From the NCBI GenBank assembly GCA_935421215.2, contig OW285238.1, positions 29,913,678-29,977,677 of the forward strand: DNA of 64,000 nucleotides. Direction: 5' to 3'. The first letter of the stretch is position 1. Every line of letters begins with the position of its first letter. The translations under genes were made by a program, and so were the position numbers. The notes beneath the pieces are model-generated. The model searched no databases and was not told where the DNA came from. It saw only the letters and a list, made by a program, of their open reading frames with translations. Of this stretch, positions 33,447 to 42,803 are shown in pieces. Source of the stretch: Melolontha melolontha (Eukaryota; Arthropoda; Insecta; Coleoptera; Scarabaeidae).

Positions 33447-34640
33447 TTATGTTGTTGTTGCTGTCCCAGCTTTTTTCTTCGGAATTTCATGAGTCAAGAT
33501 ACCGTAGGAATGATAATTATCATAAAATTGATTGGCTTGATCGGACGTGGCTGGAATAAAGTCCACCTCGCCATATGTACCATAGTTGGAAGCTATTGTG
33601 GAAGGATAATGAGCACTCAAACTGAAAGAAATAATTATTTCACTATCAACTTTCCAAAATGCACATGCATTAACAAATTCGGGTGTGGAACCTTCATCAT
33701 CTGGCGCATTAGCTTGAACGGATTGAAGGCCGACATGCAAGGAAGGTTGTACCGTATTATCGGAATGCGTGCCATGCATCGTCGAAGTGGCATATATACC
33801 TATTAACTTATTTTTGTAATCCGTCAATTTCCTATTAACGTTAATAGGTGCATGTGTCATACCTACTCCTCCTTTGTCCTCATCTATTCTTGTTACAATA
33901 TGTGACGTATATGCATTAGTAAACGTATCGTATACCCTATCGACGTTACCGTAATTAATGTTGACAATTTTCTTATTTTTAATCAAACCATTTCGTGGTT
34001 TATAATGATAATGTATGGGTTGACCAACCATGCTATAAAATTCCCACATATCGACATACTGCGATAAATCTGGGAAGTAAGTATTTAGTCGTTCCATTCC
34101 AGGCACCGCCCAAGTTGCGTACCAAGGAAGAGCCCGGACTGTAGACATACATGATGCATATTCCTTACGAGTAGCGGGATCACCCCATAGACGAGATTCC
34201 CAATGTTTATGGGCATTGCATGCTTCGAAAGTAGTGGGTTTCATAACTTTGGTAGCATCCCTGGAGGTAATTTTGGTATTCGTGGAATATCCTGTTTTAT
34301 TTAAACCGAAAGCGGACATACCGAATATTGTTTGCGTTGAATTTGTCCATTTCGCATTTTGTTCATTTGTAGAAAAACAAACCTTACTTCCAACAGGTGT
34401 AACGCTCACGTTAACTTCTTGGACACGGCTGCCCAATGGTAGCAAGTCATATTCCGCAGGGGATATGTAAAACATTAATAATTCGACAGGTATCGCTGCC
34501 AAAGGTAATGCCATGCTTGCGTGTGTTTTATTTTCATCAATTTTAGATACATGCGTCTGGTCTCTGCGTCTCTGGTGAGGGATATGTTCGGACACGTTCA
34601 CAAAAAATATTAATAGTGAACCTGTATTTGTGTTCTTCAC
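33447..34640 (-). CDS. Densovirus capsid protein, VP4-like region (N-terminally truncated endogenous copy)
   Basis: An open 397-codon frame on the minus strand. The block HIPHQRRRDQTHVSKIDENK followed by SMALPLAAIPVELLMFYIS and SRVQEVNVSVTPVG is typical of the densovirus VP4 jelly-roll capsid domain, and the C-terminus KKKAGTATTT is intact. Full-length capsid proteins have a longer N-terminus with a phospholipase A2 domain; that region is absent. The apparent start (34640) lies in the flanking repeat, so about the first five residues are not viral and the native start is lost. No internal stops or shifts are visible. Confidence 0.85.
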   Translation of the reverse strand: MKNTNTGSLLIFFVNVSEHIPHQRRRDQTHVSKIDENKTHASMALPLAAIPVELLMFYISPAEYDLLPLGSRVQEVNVSVTPVGSKVCFSTNEQNAKWTNSTQTIFGMSAFGLNKTGYSTNTKITSRDATKVMKPTTFEACNAHKHWESRLWGDPATRKEYASCMSTVRALPWYATWAVPGMERLNTYFPDLSQYVDMWEFYSMVGQPIHYHYKPRNGLIKNKKIVNINYGNVDRVYDTFTNAYTSHIVTRIDEDKGGVGMTHAPINVNRKLTDYKNKLIGIYATSTMHGTHSDNTVQPSLHVGLQSVQANAPDDEGSTPEFVNACAFWKVDSEIIISFSLSAHYPSTIASNYGTYGEVDFIPATSDQANQFYDNYHSYGILTHEIPKKKAGTATTT

Positions 34641-34680
34641 AGCAGATTTTTAATAATATTATATGTTATTAAAAATAAGT
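34627..34680. repeat. Hairpin repeat at the right border of the endogenous virus
   Basis: TTTTTAATAATATTATATGT followed by TATTAAAAATA forms a hairpin; TGTGTTCTTCACAG precedes it. Related sequence occurs inverted at 30849-30897 and again at 49085-49135, so it is a dispersed element rather than part of the virus. Confidence 0.6.
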
Positions 34681-34949
34681 TTATTTTTCATTCATTTAAT
34701 CATCATTTTATTATTTTTTTATGTACAACATTTCAGATTATAGTCATATATATAGTCTGGCATACATATGCTATAGGGTGTATGTTATATTTTTAAATTT
34801 TGAACAGAAGTACGTCCCGTTTTTTTTTGTATTCTGATGAACAAGAATTAATGTTTTAATATACGAGTTAACTATTTTCAAGCCTTTCCTTACTTTTGTT
34901 CAAAATGGTTTATTTTCTCTGTAGTAAGTTGGAGTTTGTACATCTATTT

Positions 34950-35270
34950 TCAGGTTGCAGATATCCTGTGCAGCATTTTGTAGTTTCGTTTTTGTAAATA
35001 GCGTTTGTACTTTTGCAGTCTGTTTGTGCATGCGCCTAATATCGCGCAATCCCTTCTCTCCCCTTTCAGAGTTTAGAGAGTTGAGAAAACTGACTGACGT
35101 TACCTACCATCCTTTATTTTAGTCACCCACACCCGTCTCCACCGACAAAGGGCATACACGATAAATAGAAACTCCCAGACTATTGCGCAATACGACTACC
35201 GGTTTCGTTTAGATTTTGACCATATTCAGATGCCATCGCTGCGCCTGAGAGCGCCGTAGGTAGCATAAAA
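34950..35270 (+). repeat. Unclassified interspersed repeat, copy B
   Basis: Inverted relative of 11255-11580, starting CAGGTTGCAGATATCCTGTG and ending GCCGTAGGTAGCA. Includes TTATTTTAGTCACCCACACC. Diverged from copy A by scattered substitutions and small indels. No ORF. Confidence 0.6.
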
Positions 35271-35428
35271 TATATAATTTTTTCCATAGTCTTCAACATA
35301 AAAAAGGTAAGACTTATTGGTCTAACTGATTTAGGATGATTCTATCAGCTTTTGCATTTATTTCTTTAATCGGTACCCTTTAATCTGTTGTCTGTAATCA
35401 TTATACAAACTATCTTTTTCAAGACAAT

Positions 35429-36552
35429 GCCGTTTACATTACAGCAAGATACATTTATTGTGATGGCGCATTTTCGAAGTGCGACATTAACCGAAAATGG
35501 AACCTGAGAATATTCACTACCCTCATGCTTTCAACGGTTCCATAATGAGTATCCTGATGTGATGATAGCTTATGAAACATTTAAGTGTCATCGTAATAGA
35601 CTGATAAAGAGGTTTATGGAAACTGGTAGCGTTACAAAACGGAAGGCTGATCAAGCACCATCTGTGCTGACAGAAGATAGAGTGGATGATATCAGGCAAA
35701 GAATGGATGTTAGTCCTTACAAATCTGTTAGAAAATTGGCACTGCAAACAGGTACCCGTGTGATTCAGAGAATATTCCTTTTTCATATTTATCAAATTGT
35801 AGGTATTTCTCGTGGAAGTGCACATATGGCCGTAAGGAAGAAATTGCATATGCATCCCTACAAAATTCTAGTTATGCAACATTTACGTGTACAAGATTTT
35901 GAACAACGACAAAATTTCTGTCGCTGGTTTAATGAAACTCTAAGAGATGATGATTTAGATCGCAGCTTTTTTTCTGATGAAGCCTGGTTACATTTGTCAG
36001 GATACGTAAACTCTCAAAAATTATCGTACATGGTCAGCAGAAAATCCACATGTTTTTGTAGAAACTAATCTCCACCCTATTAAAGTTGGCGTTTGGATCG
36101 CCATGTCAAGAAGGCGAATTATAGGATCAATCTTTTTTCACGACACAATAAATGCAGTGCGATATAGAGAAATGCTACTAGAACCGTTTATAAATAGCTT
36201 AGACGATGAAGAACTAACTCGTGGATGTTTTCAACAAGATGGAGCCCCAGCGCATACTGCACGTACTACATTAAATTATCTAGAAGAATTTTATGATGAT
36301 AGATTGATAAGTTACAATCGCTGGCCTGCATATTCACCGGATTTGACTCCTCTGGATTTTTTCCTGGTTGGTTATCTGAAGAATAAAGTTTACAGCAATC
36401 GGCTTCACAATTTAGATGAGCTACAAGCTGCAATAACACATGAAGTGCAAAATATTACAGAAGAAATGCTGCAGAATGTGTTCAATAATATGAGAAGACG
36501 AGTAAATTTATGTTTGCAACATAATGGTGCACATTTTGAAAATCATTTGTAA
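35429..36552 (+). CDS. mariner-like transposase, near-intact with an intron-like interval
   Basis: Begins MPFTLQQDTFIVMAHFRSAT (HTH) and includes FHNEYPDVMIAYETFKCHRN, SFFSDEAWLHLSGYVNSQ (first Asp), GCFQQDGAPAHTARTTLNYL (second Asp), YSPDLTPLDFFLVGYLKNKV (third acidic residue) and a normal NGAHFENHL terminus. Lesions: one TGA near 35512, one extra A in an A-run near 36018. A 51-bp GT...AG interval (35752-35802) would, when removed, leave a normal HTH helix; it is in frame if retained. About 350 residues, the family's usual length. Terminal inverted repeats were not located. Confidence 0.82.
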
Positions 36553-38058
36553 TTTATTTTAACCATATGTCCCCTTAAGTCTTTTGCTTGTTACAATTGT
36601 AGAATTTTATTTTTTTAATGTATTGCGACTTTATTGTACTGCTTTTTCTTCTTTGTGAAAAACTTGTAAAAATAAATTTCTTATACTTATTTGCAATTTC
36701 TAATTTTCTCAATTGTATGGTTAGTATTGATCTATCTATCTATCCAGGTATATCAAGTTAGTAAATTTAATGATCATCAGTATTTCGTTTTTCTTAAAAA
36801 AAAGTTATCAATTTAGCGATGGGATTGAATACAATACATGAAATTTAATTATAAAGGTTATTAATACAAACTATGCTAACATAACCTTTACATAAGATAT
36901 TCATTTTTGACAACTAAACATAATAAGAATGAAGTTACCAAGTCAAGGCAGGCAATATTACAATGTTACCAAATTAAATCTGGCGTTGCCAACCTGGTGC
37001 ACTTGACCTTGGACACCCGGTATATGAATCAAAGTACTCAAAATAATCAAAGTATCGAAGTAATCGAACTAATCAAAATAATCAAAGTATCGAATACATT
37101 CAACGATTACTGAAGGTTTGAGTAACGAATGGTAACGAAAATCGACATTTCTAGTGGCAAGCCATTTATTTATCGTGTCAGAAGTACCGGGATCTAATCC
37201 GGTGTTTACTGTCCGAGAAGGTTTTCGTGGTTTTCCTTCTCGTGTAAAAGGATACCGACAGTCAAATATCTTATCGCTCCATAATCATTTTATAAATTTT
37301 CGTAAGTAAATGCTATATCCTAAGCCTAAATATAGATATACTTAGTGGTAACTGACGTTATGAAAAGTCGAAACACATTAGAAGAACGAGTAAAGCCCGA
37401 TAATATTAATGTTTAAAAAAATAAATTTCAATATTTTTCACTGCATAATTTTGTGCTGAAATTAACTAAAAGAATCCGCGAAGAATTCGACAATTTTTTT
37501 TTTCATTTTAAATCATTTCTACAGCTGTTTACATTCCTTCGATACCTTAGTTAGATATGATGGTAATTTTTCTTAAAAGTTATTTATGAAAGTTGAACTC
37601 GAAGGTCTGTATATCGTTGGTATGAAAAAAAGCCGCACATAAAATATTTATAGATTAAGTTATTTCGCTGTACTTGTACCGTGTTTGTTATTCAAATTTA
37701 TGTGTATTTCATAGCCCAAATAAAATTAAGTTTATTGCGTTTTCCCCTCTTAAACCGTTGGATATATATCTTTTTTTCTATAAAATTTCGTATATTTTAC
37801 CATTGCTAATAAAACTTATTTACAAGCTAATTTATCTGGAAATAATTTATTTTAGTGAATCTGGTTAATAGAAATAAGTTGATTATAAACTCGTGATACC
37901 GCGAAATGTGTTTTGTGGTAGGGATAAACAGCGCGTTTAAAAAATACAATTTGCAACCGATTGACTTAGTCGCGTGGTAAATTCTTCGATGTGCATGCGC
38001 GTGTTAAAGATATTAATAACATAAAAACCGAAAGGATAGTCTCGTTCGTTGTTTCCCA
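36553..38058. other. AT-rich region, no gene recognised
   Basis: No recognisable element. 37010-37100 has loosely repeated AATCAAAGTATCGAA units. The end of the interval is 5' of the small ORF at 38068. Confidence 0.35.
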
Positions 38059-38067
38059 TTGTTTATA

Positions 38068-38325
38068 ATGAACGATTACAGTAGTTGTGTAATAAGTACG
38101 AAAATGCCTTCAACGACAATTACTGAGTTAAACAATAATTCTGAACACGTGTTAGATGGAATTTATCGACCAAGAAGTGAATCAAGAGCTTCGACAATAT
38201 CGAGTGCTTCTTCCAGCAATGAAACGAGTGAGGAGATGGAATTGCCTGAAGTGTCTGAAGAAATTAATAAGGATAACACAAATGAGGTGAATATACCTAC
38301 TGATTTTGTAAAACTGTTCAAATAA
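38068..38325 (+). CDS. Small hypothetical protein, Ser/Glu-rich
   Basis: A frame of 85 codons from ATG 38068 (MNDYSSCVISTKMPSTTITE); an open extension to 38059 uses a non-ATG codon. It is rich in Ser, Thr and Glu with a basic stretch GIYRPRSESRAST followed by SSASSSNETSEEMELPEVSE, and ends PTDFVKLFK. It has no transposon signature, no signal peptide and no membrane segment. It could be a first exon of a host gene, a regulatory phosphoprotein-like peptide or a chance ORF. The upstream 150 bases are less AT-rich, with several CG dinucleotides. I do not recognise it. Confidence 0.35.
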   Translation: MNDYSSCVISTKMPSTTITELNNNSEHVLDGIYRPRSESRASTISSASSSNETSEEMELPEVSEEINKDNTNEVNIPTDFVKLFK

Positions 38326-38499
38326 TTTATATCCAAAAATGTATATAGCAGTACACATTACATACGTACATATATCAAATTAAATATGTTTAATTAAATT
38401 CTGAAACGTTATATTTACACCAAATACTGAAAACGTCGATTTATTCTTCTAAATGAATTTGAATTTTCTTCTTGCTTTTTATTTTAAAATCGTGAGTAT

Positions 38500-38696
38500 A
38501 TAAAGTATATTTAATTAGTCGGCGATTTAAGATCTGGTTTACTTTAATATGTATATATTTAAAATAATCTTACATGTTTCGGCAATTACGGCCTTTTTCA
38601 AAGAATTTTAAATTATAAATGACAGTATATTAATGTCATATTTATATATGTATAAATACATGTATGCAATTATTTATATACATTTTTATAATTATC

Positions 38697-38750
<54 letters not shown>
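38500..38750 (-). repeat. PLE-end-like segment and (TA)n tract
   Basis: TTACATGTTTCGGCAATTAC (38570) with GGCCTTTTTCAAAGAATTTT is a diverged form of the end repeats at 56700-56815 and 59643-59918. A (TA)n tract follows at 38706-38750. The hammerhead core is not intact. Confidence 0.55.
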
Positions 38751-38752
<2 letters not shown>

Positions 38753-39220
38753 TGTTTAGATAATTTCTTAGCCGTTCATTAAATATAACATTTGATAAAT
38801 TATTGGAGTTTTTCGGCTTTTTTATATGAAATATTTACAAATATTAAATTAGAATGTATGTAATTGCAGAGTAAGTGGGGATGTAAACATTGCTGTCTAC
38901 AAATTACAAAGCAAATCATACGAAATTTTTTATTTGAAAAATATGGTCTACGTTGGGACTCGAACCCAAGTCTACAGCTATCCGGGCTGTCGCCTTTACC
39001 ACTAGGCCACAATAGACCCAGGTTCAAGCCATATAGAAATGCATTTCTATATGGCTTGAACTATTATTAATAATAGATTAAAATTTCGTATGATTTGCTT
39101 TGTAATTTGTAGACAGCAATGTTTACATCCCCACTCACTCTGCAATTACATACATTCTAATTTAATATTTGTAAATATTTCATATAAAAAAGCCGAAAAA
39201 CTCCAATAATTTATCAAATA
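38751..39220. mobile_element. Long-inverted-repeat MITE with tRNA-like core, copy 2
   Basis: The left repeat starts AGTGTTTAGATAATTTCTTA directly after (TA)n. The right repeat (39080-39218) lacks its last 35 or so bases and runs into another TA tract. It lacks the minisatellite of copy 1 but keeps the tRNA-like block. An internal inverted stretch CATATAGAAATGCATTTCTA marks the deletion junction. Confidence 0.75.
38944..39018 (-). tRNA. tRNA-like sequence in MITE copy 2
   Basis: Minus strand: acceptor GGTCTAT/GTAGACC (7 pairs), D arm GCC/GGC, anticodon stem ACAGC/GCTGT with loop CCGGATA, T arm TTGGG/CCCAA, A box TGGCCTAGTGG and B box GGTTCGAGTCC. The best-folding copy, but position 33 is C and the T arm is followed by one extra base, so it is probably a pseudo-tRNA. 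Confidence 0.6.
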
Positions 39221-39231
39221 ATATATATATG

Positions 39232-39254
<23 letters not shown>

Positions 39255-39262
<8 letters not shown>

Positions 39263-39425
39263 GTCTTCTAATATTTTCGCGGTTGTATAATGGCGAAGTG
39301 ATTTCTCGGGTATAGTTCCGCGTGTGGATTTGGTTCTAAGAATCTCTATCTCGTTTCAATCGAAATCTCATTCGTCTCCATCTGGAGCAGGTTGGCGGTT
39401 GAATGTCACATTCAACCGCTGTTGG
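39255..39425 (-). repeat. PLE terminal fragment, second subfamily
   Basis: GATTTCTCGGGTATAGTTCC and ATCTCGTTTCAATCGAAATC parallel the 56868-57000 segment. The hammerhead core is mutated (CCAGATG in place of CTGANGA). Confidence 0.5.
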
Positions 39426-40100
39426 GGAATGCTAAGGCTTGAATTATTATTATTAAACTTGAATGTATCTTTGAATAATTTAATAGGACTATAGATATAT
39501 AAATATGACATTAAAATATACAGATAGGAAGTGATTAAGAAACAAAGTTTTGACCACCTTCATAGCAACCTAGTGTAACTTACAGAAGAATGTTTTTAAA
39601 AAAATGTGTCCTTGTTTTTCTATGTCGTCAAAATACAAACTCACAAATGATTGATCCATTCACCTCTTATATTTATATATGAAAATAGAAAACACAAACT
39701 TTTAACAGTTTAAATATTTTTATGAATTTAAAACACAATTAATTTATTTTAAAATAGCATTAATTTATTAATAATGTTTTAGCAAAGCAATTACTGGCTT
39801 AGTAATTAACATTTCCTTTACCAAAGAGATCAGAAACTTCGACTAATATTTTATTACTTTATTTCAAAATTTAAAAAAACTATTTCTTCAGAAAAGATCA
39901 ATAACTCAAAAATAACCTTACAAAAGATGCAACATTCTCTTTTCTGTATATACGTTTATGATTTATAAATAGACCATAAGTTTGTCTTGACTTTTAAATA
40001 TTTATAGGTAAATAAAATATTTATTAGTATAGGTTCATACTAACTTATACCGCAGTTAAAAACAGACCAAAAACTATGTAAATGGTTAAAACTTTGTTTC
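39426..40100. other. AT-rich region, no gene recognised
   Basis: No gene or transposon end recognised. Confidence 0.35.
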
Positions 40101-40117
40101 TTGTCCAGCGCTTCCAA

Positions 40118-40155
40118 TATTTGCTTCGACATTTATTGTCTTCATCAGAAAAATA
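40118..40155 (-). ncRNA. Hammerhead-like motif, partly decayed
   Basis: Minus-strand core CTGATGA (complement of 40142-40148), stem II GACA/TGTC, but GAAG instead of GAAA. It accompanies the PLE that follows. Confidence 0.45.
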
Positions 40156-40319
40156 TTTATTGTTTACTAGAGGTTAGATAATTTATTTCGAATACTACAT
40201 TTTTACATTTTCTACTTTAACTAATTATAAATAAGGTCTGTTTACATTAATATAGACACTCATTGTCTTATACAATAGAATTTGAACGGAACTAACTATC
40301 TGAATAGCTGTGAAGTAAA

Positions 40320-41770
40320 ACCCCTTGATGTTGGAATTAATCTCAGAAATATTTCTAAGAACATTAACTTTCGTAAAAAACATTAGTAGGACCTTAAATG
40401 AATGCACTATATTATTAGATAAAAGCCAAAACTTAAGTAAAAAATCAGTATCCCAAAAATACCACATTTATATTGCCTACCAAAAATCCACAAACCAGGG
40501 AATTCTTATTGCCCAATTGTCTCGAACATAAACTCTCCCACTGAAATTGCCCTATGAAATTGCCAAATGGTTGGTTAAGGAATTCAATAAATTCAAGTTT
40601 AAACATGATCTTATTTTAAATAAGTCGGACCTCATTACCAAATTAAATTATCTAAATGTAGAGTAGAATGATAAACTTATTTTCTTTGATGTAGTGTCCC
40701 TGTTTCCAAGTTTTCCGATAGATACTACTTTAATTATGCTTAAACACTTTCTAGAATTCAATTCGATCTCTTCCGATTTAACAAACGAATACATAAAACT
40801 AACAACACTTAGCATGGATCAAAACACTTTCTCTTTCAACAGTAACTTCTATAAACAAACACATGGCACAGCTATGGGCAATCCTCTATCACCTTTCTTA
40901 GCAAACCTATTTTTGAATAACTTTGAAAACAAAGTCAAAGCTAATTGTGGTATTTTTCCTAAGTTTTGGGCAAGATATGTAGATGATCTGTTTGCAGTGA
41001 TACCCAAATCTTTCAATACAAACGCTTTCTTAAATATTGTAAATAAACAATATCCTTCAATACGTTTCACGCACGAATTAGATAAAGATAAAACGTTACC
41101 CTTTTTAAATAAAAATTTCATTATCAGACAATACTTTTCAATTCGACATCCACAGAAAAGAAACACATACAGACAATTACATTCATAAACACTCGTACAC
41201 TTTTCACAAATACAAAGAGAGCAATTTTTATTTTTTAATCAACAGATTACTGTCAATCCCTTTATCTCCTATGAATTTTAAGAAAGAATTATACTACATA
41301 GTTAAAGTTGCAGAATCTATTGGTTACGACAAAACAATTAGTATTGAAAATTAAAAACAAACTAGAAAAGAAAAGGCTCAAAACCTCAAAAATCACACCA
41401 GACACTTTGAACATCAATAAAAAATACTGTAAGATATCATTTGATAAAAATTGGCATAACAGCGTAATAAAACAGTTTAAAAATACAATTTAATTGCAGC
41501 CTTCTCCAACAATAATAAGTTACAACAGTGTTTAAAAACAAAATTTGTTAACACAGATCCGTTAAAGAGTCGGGCATTTACAAAATAAGTTGTAATTCTT
41601 CTCCAAAATTATACATCGGGCAAACCAGAAGAAATATTCAAACACGATACAAAGAACACATGGTTCATGTTAAATTACACAACATAGAAAAGTCAGCATT
41701 AGCTCTACATCATACAGATACAGGTCACAACTTCAATTTAGAAAATGTTAGTTTAGTTAAAAAAAAGCAG
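40320..41770 (+). pseudogene. Penelope-like element, reverse transcriptase to endonuclease, degenerate
   Basis: About 40455-40560 reads in pieces IYCLPKIHKPGN-like (conserved PLE fingers block). The frame 40694-41188 contains SFPIDTTLIMLKHF, TAMGNPLSPFLANLFLNNFE (motif B) and WARYVDDLFAVIP with the catalytic YVDD at about 40975. Downstream, 41480-41760 retains endonuclease pieces (KTKFVNTDPLKS, then IIH/IGQT remnants near 41610 and ALHHTDTGH-like near 41705) in shifting frames. It belongs to a different PLE lineage from the copies at 5600 and 49447. Confidence 0.8.
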
Positions 41771-42129
41771 TAAATACTTAAGACATCTTGTAAAAGGTAC
41801 AAAATTCTTCATTCACATTAATATTTTATATTGTAATCCCTAATCCTTTTGCCGTTAGTCCAAACTGATGCCCCCTTTGTTTCATAGATATTTTGTATTA
41901 CCTCATGAACTCATTCTCAGAAATTGTATTAGTTTTAAGATTCATTGTAATTTTTCATTAATTTGTTTTCACCCTGCCTCTAATTTTTCTGTATATGATG
42001 TATTTTCATATTATATATTGTCTCGTAGATATTATGTTTAAACAGTACTACTGTAAATTTAGTTTATTAAAACTATTTTTGTGAAAAAATTGTTTTGTTT
42101 TATTTCGTTATAACATTAACTGAAACTAG

Positions 42130-42760
42130 AAGGAGCTACATAGACTATCAGCTAGGTATCTTATCTATTAAAAAGAATTCGAATCAAAGGTTTGAAGTTT
42201 GCAAAGGTTTCTGCCCATTGGATCAATGAAAATATGTCCTGTTGTTCTATGAAACGGAAATTAATCGGCAGTCTCCATATGGAAAGATTGCGGGTGCATC
42301 CGGAACGACAAGCATTAATTCAAAATACATCCGAACAACATTAAAGCATAGAGATGAAAGTACAGTTATGGGTGTATAAGGATAGGCCTCAAATATCCCA
42401 TAATGACATTATAAATATAACTCAGTATACAGGCATCTTCAAAATGCTACCATTTGCCGAAGAGTTTTCGCCTGTCATATGGCAATTTTAAAATATTAAC
42501 GACACCAAGCTATCTGCAAAGGCTGTAAAAGAATAACCTTTGCAGAATACTTTGACAATTATTCAGTGGCCTTCGTGTTCTTCCGATGTGAACCGGATTG
42601 AAAACTTGTTGAAGATTATAAAATATTAAAAAGCAACATAAAAAATAAAAATTATTTATTCAAAGTCAAAAGTGTGTGAAAAATTATCAGGAAAGACCTA
42701 TTAGACATTGGTGGAGTCGATACTAAGAAGGAAGTGCAGCGATAATTAAAACTAAAGAGT
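42130..42760 (+). pseudogene. Tc1-like transposase relic
   Basis: Near 42555-42630 the frame reads TIIQWPSCSSDVNRIENLLK, the catalytic WPSQSPDLNPIENLW-type block of Tc1 proteins, followed by YSKSKVCEKL and LVESILRRKCS, the usual tail. Upstream parts are badly mutated. Confidence 0.6.
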
Positions 42761-42803
42761 AATCTACTAAATATTAATATGCTTTATGTATGAATTATAA
42801 CTA

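Larger units (their letters stand above)
31000..34626. other. Endogenous densovirus (ambisense parvovirus) locus
   Basis: Three rightward ORFs (NS3-, NS2- and NS1-like) and one leftward capsid ORF converge at about 33370-33447, the layout of ambisense densoviruses. NS1 has both an HUH-type nicking motif and an SF3 helicase. Promoter, splice-like and poly(A) signals are present. The capsid gene stops being viral near 34626, so the N-terminal capsid coding region and the right terminal repeat are lost; the left terminal repeat is not recognisable either. Host repeats adjoin both sides, which supports integration, although an assembly artefact is not excluded. Confidence 0.88.

Noticed and set aside
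33489..34470. Plus-strand ORFs inside the capsid gene
   Set aside because: Antisense shadows of the minus-strand capsid frame, with no viral precedent in this position.
38560..38610. Hammerhead call at the 38.5-kb PLE-like end
   Set aside because: The core reads TTGAAAA on the relevant strand, lacking conserved C3 and G8; the same applies to the 56.7-kb and 59.7-kb ends.
24487..39018. Functional tRNA genes at 24487 and 38944
   Set aside because: Both have C in place of the invariant U33, an extra base near the acceptor and a repeat-element context; kept only as tRNA-like.
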